Of a stretch of DNA of 15,406 bases, positions 1-6,944 are shown one piece after another. Each line of letters begins with the position of its first letter. The stretch's first letter is position 1. Under the pieces are notes generated by a model. The model searched no databases and had not been told where the DNA came from. It was given only the letters and a program-made list of their open reading frames with translations. The DNA is from Acetobacter sp. UBA5411 (GTDB taxonomy: Bacteria > Pseudomonadota > Alphaproteobacteria > Acetobacterales > Acetobacteraceae), in the NCBI RefSeq assembly GCF_002409645.1, contig NZ_DHNR01000026.1, forward strand, positions 1 through 15,406, in the 5' to 3' direction. The position numbers were made by a program, and so were the translations under genes.

Positions 1-569
1 GATGACCGGAGTAATCCCGCGCTGTGTCAGCCGATCAATCAGTCTGTCCGCGTCATACGCCCTGTCGGCGAGGAAGGCATCCGGATCGATGTTTTCCAGC
101 ATCTGTTCTGCCCTGTTGATATCCGCATTCTGACCCGGTGTGATGTCAATCTCCATCGGATTGCCCAGGGCATCGCAGATGGCATGGATCTTTGTGGTCA
201 GCCCGCCCCGGGATCACCCGATGGCCTGATCCGTGCCCCCTTTTTGAGAGCGCCCGCGCTGTGTTGATGTGCTCGGACAATCGTGCTGTCAATCATCATG
301 TATTCATTGTCATGATCCGCGGCCAGATGACGAAAGATCCGCTCAATAACACCGCTTTTGCACCAGCGGCGTAAACGCCGGTGCACGTTTTTCCAGTCTC
401 CGAAACGGGCAGGAAGATCACGCCAGGGAATGCCTGCGCGATAGCGATACAGGACGGCTTCCACGAACAGACGGTTGTCCGCAGCCGTGCCGCCGACATG
501 ACCTTCCCGACCGGGGAAAATATCCTTTATCCGTTCCCATTGATCGTCGCGTAAACCGTAGCGCCGCAT
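1..569 (-). pseudogene. IS5-family transposase (DDE), OrfA plus start of OrfB, with an internal stop
   Basis: This is a cut-and-paste transposase of the IS5 family, IS427 type. OrfA (198-569) encodes 123 residues starting MRRYGLRDDQWERI, with the first catalytic Asp in MMIDSTIVRAHQHSAGALKKG. Coding continues in the -1 frame from an A5G5 run (minus strand of 236-245). The OrfB part reads GTDQAIG, then a TGA stop (214-216), then SRGGLTTKIHAICDALGNP and on to the edge, including the second catalytic Asp in FLADRAYDADR. Related transposases read GRSRGGL here, so the TGA probably replaces CGA by a C-to-T change. The -1 shift may be programmed, but the TGA would still stop the fusion protein. The catalytic Glu region is outside the window. 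Confidence 0.82.
236..248 (-). other. Likely -1 translational frameshift site in the left IS
   Basis: On the minus strand this reads CTCAAAAAGGGGG. OrfA reads CTC AAA AAG GGG, and the family-like continuation is in the -1 frame. The second IS has the same CTCAAAAAGGGG at the same point of its transposase, again joining OrfA to the -1 frame. IS427-type elements commonly have two overlapping frames, so a recoding site is a better explanation than chance mutation. The mechanism is inferred. Confidence 0.55.
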
Positions 570-583
570 CTGTCTGCCTCCTA

Positions 584-593
584 GGCTTAGGAC
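584..593 (+). repeat. Left terminal inverted repeat of the rightward IS
   Basis: GGCTTAGGAC matches the reverse complement of the right end (GGCTCAGGAC) at 9 of 10 positions. With the flanking CTAG the match is 12 of 13. Confidence 0.75.
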
Positions 594-655
594 CTGTTAA
601 TTTATTGAATTGAATTATGTTTCGTGATTCACAGACAACCTGGGAGGATTGGCCT

Positions 656-1419
656 GTGAGTGACATGTTTTTGTTGTCTGAGAGCTAGATGAAGCAGATT
701 ACGCCGTATTTTCCTCTGGCTCACGGAGTGCCGCGTGTAGATGACCGGCGGATCCTGAGCGGGATCGTTTATGTGATCCGTAATCGGCTTCAGTGGAAAG
801 ATGCCCCGAAAGGGTATGGCCCTCACAAGACCTTATACAATCGTTTCATCCGGTGGAGCCGCCTGGGTGTCTTTGACCGGATCTTCGTCGCGCTGACAGA
901 ACGGGCTGGCCGTTCGACGCGTCTGATGATCGATGCAACACACCTCAAGGCGCACAGGACAGCAGCCTCCCTGCTCAAAAAGGGGCTTTTCCCCGCCATA
1001 TCGGACGCACAAAAGGCGGCCTGAACTCAAAACTCCATGCTGTGTGCGACGGTCAGGGCCGACCGATCCGGCTTCATCTGACTGCTGGACTGGTCAGTGA
1101 CTTCAAAGGGGCGGATGTGCTGCTTGCAGATCTTCCCGACGGGACAGAAGAAGTCACCGGTGACCGGGGTTATGACAGCAACCGGATCAGACGATCTCTT
1201 GTCGAATGGAACATTACCGCCTGCATTCCATCGAAGAAAAACCGGAAATCAAAGCCGTCTTACAATTGGCATCTGTATGAAAAGCGCCACCTTATCGAAA
1301 ACATGTTCGCAAAGCTGAAAGACTGGCGACGTGTTGCGACCAGATATGACCGCTGCACCCATACATTCATGTCTGCCATCCACATCGCAGCAAGTTTCAT
1401 CTTCTATCTCAAAGAATGA
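656..1419 (+). pseudogene. IS5-family transposase (DDE), early nonsense codon and -1 frameshift point
   Basis: This is a transposase of the IS427 type. A GGGAGGA ribosome site (642-648) lies 7 nt before GTG at 656. From there the frame reads VSDMFLLSES, then TAG (686-688), then MKQITPYFPLAHGVPRVDDRR. Related proteins usually have Gln at this spot (SES/DAQMK), so CAG has probably become TAG. Translation could restart at ATG 689, losing 11 residues. OrfA runs to 1024. At CTCAAAAAGGGG (974-985) coding moves to the -1 frame and reads GAFPRHIGRTKGGLNSKLHA through to 1419. The DDE residues are visible as MIDATH, TGDRGYDSN and HLIENMF. It is probably defective because of the TAG; the frameshift itself may be normal for the family. 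Confidence 0.82.
974..985 (+). other. Likely -1 translational frameshift site in the right IS
   Basis: CTC AAA AAG GGG is read in the OrfA frame, while the conserved continuation KGAFPRHIGRTKGG is in the -1 frame. A short GGGG-CTTTT-CCCC hairpin (982-994) follows at once and could act as a stimulator. The same heptamer context is found in the neighbouring, different IS. Programmed recoding is inferred, not shown. Confidence 0.5.
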
Positions 1420-1429
1420 GTCCTGAGCC
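1420..1429 (-). repeat. Right terminal inverted repeat of the rightward IS
   Basis: GTCCTGAGCC begins immediately after the transposase stop codon (1417-1419) and pairs with the left end at 584-593. The following bases complete a second CTAG. Confidence 0.75.
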
Positions 1430-1432
1430 TAG

Positions 1433-1561
1433 TTTTCCACACAGCGGACATCATCTGTTCGAATCTGAACCGTCAAATTGGCCCAGCAGCCAAATAATAA
1501 ATTTAGTCTATTCGTGCCTCCGTGACGACAATGTAGCATGGCAGCTTCCTTGTGGCCGACA
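1433..1561. other. Short non-coding stretch between the IS and the dGTPase promoter
   Basis: I see no gene here. Read on the minus strand, the first bases are GTGTGGAAAAC running into CTAG. If the rightward IS were removed at its CTAG target, this would join directly to AGGAGGCAGACAG and the ATG of the leftward transposase. The stretch could therefore hold the displaced outer tip of the leftward IS. This is a hypothesis based only on geometry. Confidence 0.35.
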
Positions 1562-1590
1562 TTGGAAAGCATAAATCTTCGACTTAAAAT
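1562..1590 (+). promoter_or_regulatory. Candidate sigma-70 promoter for the dGTPase gene
   Basis: TTGGAA (1562-1567) and TAAAAT (1585-1590) are separated by 17 bases, matching the -35/-10 layout with 4/6 and 5/6 consensus bases. The start codon follows 31 bases later, with AGGA (1611-1614) as ribosome site. It is predicted by eye only. Confidence 0.4.
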
Positions 1591-1621
1591 CGACCTAGAT
1601 CATTAGAAGCAGGACATACCC

Positions 1622-2896
1622 ATGACCTCTGATTTAAGCTTTTTTAAAGAGCAACTTTATGGAAATCAGCCCCAACGCTCAGGAGACCCTCGTTCACCAT
1701 TTCAGAGAGACCGCGCACGCGTAATGCATTCAGCTGCTTTTAGGCGGCTACAAGGCAAGACGCAGGTGATGGGTAGCCGGAGAAGGTGATTTTCATCGCA
1801 CACGCCTAACTCATTCTATTGAAGTGTCCCAGATCGGTTATGGTCTACTTCAAGTATTACAATCCAGGAAAGAGATTCTTCCTGAGAACGACCAAAAGTG
1901 GCTATCTGAGCGGGATCTGATTGAAGCCGCCTGTCTCGCTCATGATCTTGGTCATCCGCCGTTTGGACACAAAGGAGAGCAAGCGCTGCATGAAGCTATG
2001 TTGCAGCACGGCGGGTTCGAAGGAAATGGTCAAACCCTTCGCATTATAACCACACTTGAAAAATATAATGAACGAGGAAAAGGGCTGTATCCAACACGTC
2101 GTTTGATTCTGGGGATATTGAAGTATCCTCGTTCAATCAAAACCTTTGACCTTGACGCCTTTAGTCACCCCCCAAGTCTTTTCATGAGGATGAAGCAGAT
2201 GTTGTCGCATGGGCTCTCGATGGCTTCTCACCCAATGATAGACGGCAGTTTATAGAATCAGCTAACGGCAAACAGGCTCACCATACCCTTGACTGCAGTA
2301 TCCTCGAACTTGCTGATGACATTGCCTATGGCATTCATGACATAGAGGACATTGTCGCTCGAGGTTTGGCGACCGAGAGTGCTGTCCGAAATGCAATTAC
2401 AGTGGCTTTCAACGAACTTGCTAGTAAATCCTTGAATGGTTTTAATGCCGATTTAGTCGCGAACGGCCTTCTTGCTGACAGTTTCCAAAGAAAGCAGATG
2501 ATTTCTGGGCTTGTAAACCTGTTTGTCAGTAGCGTGAAGTTTTCAGAAAATGTTTCATACGCACATCCACTTCTCAGATTCAACGCAACTCTTCCCGATC
2601 TTCACACAAAGCTATTGAAATCCCTTAAGGGACTGGCTTACGAACTCATAATTAAGAAGGCTGAGGTGCAGCAGCTTGAGCGACGTGGTCAAATGGTCGT
2701 AAAGTGGTTGTTCGAAACTCTACAGTCAGATCCAGAAAGCTTGATTCCACAGTCATCCTGGCAAGATGGGTGTATAGAAAGCTCTAAGGAGCGTCGTGTA
2801 TGCGATTATATTGCTGGAATGACGGATAGTTACGCAGAGCGTCTCTACAAGCGTCTTTTCAGCCCGGGGTTTGGCAGCAGTGGCGACGAATTGTAA
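1622..2896 (+). pseudogene. dgt: Dgt-like dGTP triphosphohydrolase (HD domain), broken by two one-base frameshifts
   Basis: dGTPases hydrolyse dGTP to deoxyguanosine and triphosphate; some family members protect bacteria from phage by draining the nucleotide pool. The ATG at 1622 has AGGA at 1611-1614. The N-terminus reads RSPFQRDRARVMHSAAFRRLQGKTQVMG, a strong dGTPase signature. An extra base at 1775-1778 then throws the frame into TGA at 1787. In the next frame the metal-binding His (TRLTHSIE, codon 1812-1814) and HD pair (AHDLGHPPFGH, 1941-1946) are intact. A missing base in the C run at 2168-2173 shifts the frame back, and the original phase continues through LELADDIAYGIHDIED (last HD-motif Asp, about 2315-2320) to TAA at 2894-2896. 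Repairing both indels gives about 424 residues. The codons look more A/T-rich than the downstream operon. Two sequencing errors are an alternative explanation. Confidence 0.85.
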
Positions 2897-3192
2897 GCGT
2901 ATAGATTGGATTTATCTCGATCCAGATCAGCAAACTATCTCTTGCATATGACGTTGTAGCTCGGCACTTCATTGATGACCTTGCTACTCTATAACCGATC
3001 TTCTGCTTCCCCGCACGCCAGCCTGTCTGCTCTATTCTTGGTGAACAGAGCAGACAGGCGGCAGTCGCCTTCATGCCGGACGCCCGAATACAGCCCCATG
3101 TGTCCTCAAAGCAGACGTCGCTCATGGGGTCCGAGGAATGGAAACGGGAGGTCTAAAGTCGTAGATTGTTCCGGGGCAGCGTGAGAACTCAG
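2897..3192. other. Non-coding spacer between the dead dGTPase and the defence operon
   Basis: I find no convincing gene here. The open frames on either strand have no family resemblance and no ribosome site. The stretch holds a strong hairpin (3021-3059) and a weaker one (CCCCATG 3094-3100 with CATGGGG 3123-3129). It may be debris from earlier insertions. Confidence 0.6.
3021..3059. repeat. Perfect 13-bp inverted repeat (hairpin)
   Basis: GCCTGTCTGCTCT (3021-3033) is exactly complementary to AGAGCAGACAGGC (3047-3059). The 13-nt loop can pair a further TTC with GAA after one A-C mismatch. No T run follows on either strand, so it does not look like an intrinsic terminator. A recombination-site remnant, a protein-binding site or an RNA structure are all possible. 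Confidence 0.6.
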
Positions 3193-3220
3193 TTGTCAGG
3201 ACATCCCGAGGAACTAGAAT
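3193..3220 (+). promoter_or_regulatory. Candidate promoter of the defence operon
   Basis: TTGTCA (3193-3198), a 16-base spacer and TAGAAT (3215-3220) resemble sigma-70 boxes at 5/6 and 5/6 positions. Transcription would begin near 3227, giving a 5' leader of roughly 19 bases before the ATG at 3246. A GGAAGAG ribosome site lies at 3231-3237. No other comparably good promoter was noticed just ahead of the operon. Confidence 0.5.
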
Positions 3221-3225
3221 TGTTC
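3211..3225. promoter_or_regulatory. Candidate operator palindrome over the -10 box
   Basis: GAACTA-GAA-TTGTTC is an inverted repeat matching at 5 of 6 arm positions, and it covers the predicted -10 element. Phd/YefM antitoxins bind palindromes over their own promoters, and such a protein is encoded immediately downstream. The link is inferred. Confidence 0.35.
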
Positions 3226-3245
3226 ATTTTGGAAGAGTAAATTAC

Positions 3246-3419
3246 ATGCGAACCATGTCTGCAAAGGACACCCAAAACGGTTTCGGGATGCTGCTTGACC
3301 GTATCAGAGCGACGGCTGTCCAAGTAGAAAAGCATGGCAGGCCTGTTGTCGTAAGCGTAGAGGAACTTCAACGCATGTCGCTTACTTCTGGTGCAACGTT
3401 CGAAAGAACCGGAAACTGA
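3246..3419 (+). CDS. Phd/YefM-family antitoxin-like small protein, probable operon regulator
   Basis: It encodes 57 residues, starting MRTMSAKDTQNGFGMLLDRI and ending FERTGN. Phd/YefM proteins form a DNA-binding dimer with their N-terminal half, repress their own operon, and block a toxin with their C-terminal tail. The visible hallmarks are the early 'SAKDTQNGFGMLLDRI' helix region and the strand motif EKHGRPVVVSVEELQRM (about residues 28-44). The ATG at 3246 has GGAAGAG 8 nt upstream. The tail after residue 44 is only about 13 residues, shorter than usual for toxin binding, and no toxin gene lies on either side. The stop is 8 nt before the methyltransferase ATG, so it is the first gene of the operon. 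I infer a control role similar to that of the C proteins of restriction-modification systems. It could alternatively be a relic of a lost toxin-antitoxin pair. Confidence 0.78.
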   Translation: MRTMSAKDTQNGFGMLLDRIRATAVQVEKHGRPVVVSVEELQRMSLTSGATFERTGN

Positions 3420-3427
3420 CCATCGGC

Positions 3428-5050
3428 ATGCTTGCATTTGATCCTATCATCGAAGAATTTTCGGCACCGGCTAATAGCGTTGCGGGCCAATCCTGTCCGT
3501 CGTGGCGAGACGCAGCGTTCCCCGTAGTCGATGTGTTTGCAGGTCCCGGCGGCCTCGGTGAAGGCTTCTCCCTCAGCTCGGATGAGAAAGGCCGGCCCTG
3601 CTTCAAGAGCGTAGTTTCCATCGAGAGAGACTTATTCTCTCACCAGACGTTGCTTCTGCGCCATTTCATCCGTCAGTTCCGGGAGGGCGAAGCGCCAGAT
3701 GAATATTACACCTTCCTCAAGGGCGGCATGACCCGTGACGAGATGTATCGCCTCTACCCCGAAGCATATGCCAATGCAGCTTCGTCAGCGTTGCGGATTT
3801 CGCTTGGACCGGAATCCCACACTGAGGTGAAGAAGATCATTCGTGACCGCGTCGGTGAATGCCGCCGATGGGCGCTCGTCGGGGGGCCACCTTGTCAGGC
3901 ATATTCGCTGGTCGGGCGTTCACGGATGATGGGGCGCAAGGATTTCGCCGCAGACGAACGACACACCCTCTACCTCGAATATCTCCGGATCATCGTGGAT
4001 CACCGCCCGCCGGTATTCGTGATGGAGAATGTGAAGGGTCTGCTTTCCGCCACCATCGACGGCAAATCGGCGATCACCCGGATCGTACGCGATCTTTCAC
4101 ATCCCGGAACCGCCATTCCCGGAGCGCCTGACGACCTCTCCTACAAGCTGTATTCGCTCACCGAGCAGGATATGGCGGAAGGGGATGTGGACCCGCGCCT
4201 CTTCGTAGTCCGCGCCGAAGAGTATGGTATTCCGCAGGCGCGGCATAGGATGTTCATCGTCGGCATTCGCGGTGATCTGAAAGTCCGTCCGGGATCGCTC
4301 AAAAAGATGATCGCTCCCACCGTTCAGGAGACGATAGGATCGCTGCCTTCCATACGCAGCAGCCTATCAAAGGCGAAGGACAGCCCGGCGGCCTGGCAGA
4401 GCGAGCTTCGCGCGATATCAAGCATGAACGTCCGCCGTCAGCTCAATGGCGCGGTTTATGCCAGTGACGTTGCGAAGGCTCTGGATTTCCAGAAGCTGAT
4501 CGAAGTCAAATCACCTCACCAGATATCGTCTTCACGATACAGTATGCGCAAGCCAGCGCATGAAGTGTTGCGCAGCCTTTACGACGGTAGACTGACAGTG
4601 CTGACCGCGCACGAGGCGCGAAGCCACATGGCGTCCGACCTGCGTCGCTATCTTTATGCCGCGACGTTTGCGGAGAAGACCGGACGCAGCCCGAAGCTGG
4701 CCGACTTCCCGACAAGCCTGCTGCCGGATCACAAGAATGTCGAGGAAGGGCGGATAGGCAAGATGTTCTCGGACAGGTTCCGCGTGCAGCTCGCAGGCCA
4801 TGTCTCGACGACCATCACGTCCCACATCTCAAAGGACGGCCACTACTTCATCCATTACGATCCGACTCAATGTCGAAGCCTGACAGTGCGCGAAGCGGCG
4901 CGGCTTCAGACATTCCCGGACAACTACTTCTTCGCAGGCCCGCGCACGGAGCAGTACCATCAGGTCGGCAACGCCGTGCCGCCGCAACTCGCCAGACAGA
5001 TTGCGGATATTGTCGCCGAAGTCCTTCACGCTGTACCGGATGAGCAGTGA
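3428..5050 (+). CDS. C5 DNA cytosine methyltransferase
   Basis: It transfers a methyl group from S-adenosylmethionine to carbon 5 of a target cytosine, here probably to mark self DNA. The 540 residues show all main C5-methyltransferase motifs. These are motif I VVDVFAGPGGLGEGF (33-47), motif IV GGPPCQAYS with catalytic Cys156, motif VI MENVKG with Glu200, and motif VIII QARHRMF (270-276). Motif IX is RSLTVREAARLQTFPD (483-498), and motif X is QVGNAVPPQLA (512-522). About 115 residues separate motif I from Cys156, roughly 50 more than in small enzymes such as M.HhaI, so there is an insertion there. The region at about 290-460 would hold the target-recognition domain; the target sequence cannot be read from it. 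The ATG at 3428 has only a weak upstream GGAA, so translation is probably coupled to the preceding small gene. The stop overlaps the next start (TGATG). Confidence 0.95.
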   Translation: MLAFDPIIEEFSAPANSVAGQSCPSWRDAAFPVVDVFAGPGGLGEGFSLSSDEKGRPCFKSVVSIERDLFSHQTLLLRHFIRQFREGEAPDEYYTFLKGGMTRDEMYRLYPEAYANAASSALRISLGPESHTEVKKIIRDRVGECRRWALVGGPPCQAYSLVGRSRMMGRKDFAADERHTLYLEYLRIIVDHRPPVFVMENVKGLLSATIDGKSAITRIVRDLSHPGTAIPGAPDDLSYKLYSLTEQDMAEGDVDPRLFVVRAEEYGIPQARHRMFIVGIRGDLKVRPGSLKKMIAPTVQETIGSLPSIRSSLSKAKDSPAAWQSELRAISSMNVRRQLNGAVYASDVAKALDFQKLIEVKSPHQISSSRYSMRKPAHEVLRSLYDGRLTVLTAHEARSHMASDLRRYLYAATFAEKTGRSPKLADFPTSLLPDHKNVEEGRIGKMFSDRFRVQLAGHVSTTITSHISKDGHYFIHYDPTQCRSLTVREAARLQTFPDNYFFAGPRTEQYHQVGNAVPPQLARQIADIVAEVLHAVPDEQ

Positions 5051-5469
5051 TGGCGGATACGATTTCGGCGGAGCGTCGGAGCAGGAACATGTCGCGGATC
5101 CGGGGACGCGACACCGGCCCTGAATTGCGGCTCCGGTCGCTGCTGCACCGTGCGGGCTTCCGGTTCCGGCTTCACGCTAAAGACCTGCCCGGCAAGCCCG
5201 ATATTGTTCTGCCGAAATACCACACTGTTATCTTTGTTCACGGCTGTTTCTGGCACCGGCATAAAGGATGCCGGAATGCGACCACCCCCTCCACCAGAGC
5301 CGAGTTCTGGCAGGCGAAATTTGATGGGAACGTGGACAGGGATAATCGGAACAGGGCCGCGCTTGAGACGGCGGGCTGGACTGTCATGACGGTTTGGGAA
5401 TGTGAGCTGAAAGCCGATGCCGATCGCATCGTGCAGCAGCTTTCCATCGAAATACGCGAGGCAGCTTGA
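5050..5469 (+). CDS. Vsr-type (very short patch repair-like) DNA endonuclease
   Basis: Vsr enzymes nick DNA 5' of a T:G mismatch that arises when 5-methylcytosine deaminates, and they often accompany cytosine methyltransferases. The 139 residues show the family order. First comes RRSRNMSRIRGRDTGPELRLRS (about 10-31), then FRFRLHAKDLPGKPDIVLP with the catalytic Asp, then FVHGCFWHRHKGC with metal and catalytic His/Cys residues. NATTPSTRAEFWQAKFDGNVDRD follows. The length is close to that of the E. coli protein. The ATG at 5050 overlaps the methyltransferase stop by one base (TGATG); a GTG one codon earlier is possible. Methyltransferase/ATPase clusters of this kind often include a Vsr-like protein, where it may act as the restriction nuclease and not only in repair. 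Which role applies here is not decided by the sequence. Confidence 0.93.
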   Translation: MADTISAERRSRNMSRIRGRDTGPELRLRSLLHRAGFRFRLHAKDLPGKPDIVLPKYHTVIFVHGCFWHRHKGCRNATTPSTRAEFWQAKFDGNVDRDNRNRAALETAGWTVMTVWECELKADADRIVQQLSIEIREAA

Positions 5470-6944
5470 TGGCACGACCCGAACGTCTGCCGCCGAGTGC
5501 GGCCTGCCTCTCGGCCTCCATGCGCGATCTGGGCTATTCGCTTGAAGCAGCGGTTGCCGACCTGATCGACAACAGCATTTCCGCCGATGCATCGAAGATC
5601 GATATCTTCTGTGAGCCGTCAGCTCCGCAGCCAGTCCTCGTCATCCTTGATGACGGGCGTGGCATGGACGCAGCCGGGCTTCTTGCGGCGATGCGGCATG
5701 GGGCCGCAAACCCACGTGCTGAGCGATCCCCCAAAGACTTGGGCCGGTTCGGTCTCGGTCTCAAAACCGCTTCCTTCTCGCAATGCCGCTCCCTCACCGT
5801 CGTGAGCGCGAAGGATGGCAGCTTGTCAGGGGCTGAATGGAACCTCGACGTCATCGACAAGGCGGATGACTGGATTCTCAGCATCCTCGACGAGGAGGAT
5901 ATCGCGGCTCTGCCCTATGTGGATCAACTTGGCGCACACGGCACCGCTGTCATCTGGCGGGAGATGGATCGCCTGCTGGAGGACGAGACTGGCAACTGCC
6001 GGGACGAGATCGTGAATGAGAAGCTGGACGTGCTGGAAAAGCATCTGGCACTCGTTTTCCATCGTTTTCTGGCCGGTGAAGTCCGGGGGTGGCGCCGCAT
6101 CGCGATCACGGTGAATGGGCATCCAGTCGAAGCCTTCGACCCGTTTTGCCGCAAAAACACCCACACCAGACATCTGCCGGAGGAAATCGTCCGGATAGGA
6201 TCGGCGGCGGTGCATCTCCAGCCGTATATTCTGCCGCACCATTCGAACCTGACGACTCGCGAATACGATTTCTATCAGAATCGCAGCGACTTCATCTCCA
6301 ATCAGGGAGCCTACATCTACCGCAACGGCAGGCTGATGGCGTGGGGTGACTGGTTCAGGCTGATACCGAAGGGGGAAGCGACCAAGCTGGCCCGCGTTCA
6401 GATCGATTTTCCGAACAGCCTCGATGAGGCGTGGACCATCGACATCAAGAAGTCGCGATCCCGTCCGCCGCTGCCGGTACGGGAACGGCTTCGGCAGATT
6501 ATCGCTCAGGTTTCAGGGGCAAGCACCACCGTTCACCGTGGGCGCGGCCAGAAGCTCTTCCATGAAGTTACCGCGCCGCTTTGGGAGCGATATGCCGACA
6601 AGACTGGTATCCGGTATGCCCTGAACGGCACGCATCCTCTGGTGCAGCGCCTGCATGAGAAGCTGGATGGCGAAGGCGTCCGTCATCTCAATCTGCTGCT
6701 GGAATCCGTTGCCGCGTCGCTGCCGATCGAGATGGTCTATTCGGATTATTCGACTAACCCGCGCGATGTGCGTCAGATGCCGCCGGTCGATGACGTGAGG
6801 GATCGCCTTGACGACATAAGACGCGCCTTATGGGATGACGGGTCGGGAAATGCGGACGCATTCAGGGAGATTGTCAGATCGACGCGACTCTTTGACGACC
6901 ATGCTGAGATCGTTGATAATTACATTCAGGGGGAATTCGCTTGA
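5469..6944 (+). CDS. GHKL ATPase of the MORC/MutL-like type
   Basis: GHKL ATPases dimerise on ATP binding and act as DNA clamps (MutL, MORC, gyrase B). The 491 residues start MARPERLPPSAACLSASMRD. The ATP-binding motifs are VADLIDNSISADA (29-41, Asn35 for magnesium), DDGRGMD (61-67) and LGRFGLGLKTASFSQC (91-106). The later AWTIDIKKSRSRPPLP (321-336) fits the S5 subdomain with its ATP-sensing lysine. At the position of the catalytic Glu (four before Asn35) there is Asp31. There is no membrane segment or signal peptide. The ATG at 5469 overlaps the vsr stop as TGATG; a TTG at 5466 is less likely. The stop overlaps the Z1 start by 4 nt. MORC-type ATPases beside a cytosine methyltransferase and a Z1 protein were proposed as components of restriction-modification systems by Iyer, Abhiman and Aravind. 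A sensor or clamp role here is inferred. Confidence 0.9.
   Translation: MARPERLPPSAACLSASMRDLGYSLEAAVADLIDNSISADASKIDIFCEPSAPQPVLVILDDGRGMDAAGLLAAMRHGAANPRAERSPKDLGRFGLGLKTASFSQCRSLTVVSAKDGSLSGAEWNLDVIDKADDWILSILDEEDIAALPYVDQLGAHGTAVIWREMDRLLEDETGNCRDEIVNEKLDVLEKHLALVFHRFLAGEVRGWRRIAITVNGHPVEAFDPFCRKNTHTRHLPEEIVRIGSAAVHLQPYILPHHSNLTTREYDFYQNRSDFISNQGAYIYRNGRLMAWGDWFRLIPKGEATKLARVQIDFPNSLDEAWTIDIKKSRSRPPLPVRERLRQIIAQVSGASTTVHRGRGQKLFHEVTAPLWERYADKTGIRYALNGTHPLVQRLHEKLDGEGVRHLNLLLESVAASLPIEMVYSDYSTNPRDVRQMPPVDDVRDRLDDIRRALWDDGSGNADAFREIVRSTRLFDDHAEIVDNYIQGEFA
6928..6933 (+). promoter_or_regulatory. Ribosome binding site deciding the TTG start of the Z1 gene
   Basis: AGGGGG lies 7 nt before TTG at 6941 and inside the end of the ATPase gene. 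It supports the unusual TTG start, which gives the plausible N-terminus MSKQSDKEKVVLAAL. Confidence 0.6.

Larger units (their letters stand above)
1..580 (-). mobile_element. IS5-family (IS427-like) insertion sequence, leftward copy, partial
   Basis: This is the 5' part of an insertion sequence read on the minus strand; its 3' end lies beyond the left window edge. It is identified from the transposase it carries. A Shine-Dalgarno-like AGGAGG sits 7-8 nt upstream of the transposase ATG. Only about 12 bases separate that ATG from the CTAG where the second IS begins. The true outer end of this copy is therefore either very close to 580 or displaced to beyond 1432 by insertion of the second IS. 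The right-hand border is uncertain. Confidence 0.8.
584..1429 (+). mobile_element. IS5-family (IS427-like) insertion sequence, rightward copy, complete
   Basis: The element is about 846 bp. Its ends are imperfect inverted repeats, GGCTTAGGAC at the left and GTCCTGAGCC at the right, with one mismatch in ten. CTAG stands at both borders (581-584 and 1429-1432), consistent with a TA or wider CTAG target duplication as used by this IS family. It carries one transposase coding region in two overlapping frames. Its protein differs clearly from that of the leftward IS, so the two are different elements rather than inverted copies. The exact border depends on whether the duplication is counted as TA or CTAG. 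Confidence 0.85.

Noticed and set aside
3094..3129. CCCCATG/CATGGGG inverted repeat as a terminator
   Set aside because: It has only 7 bp with a 22-nt loop and no T run; too weak to call.
2972..3184. 70-residue plus-strand frame in the spacer
   Set aside because: It has no ribosome site, no family resemblance and Ser/Arg-rich composition, and it contains the hairpin; not supported as a gene.
3246..5050. Classical toxin-antitoxin pair starting with the Phd-like gene
   Set aside because: The next gene is a complete cytosine methyltransferase and nothing toxin-like lies upstream or downstream, so there is no partner to call.
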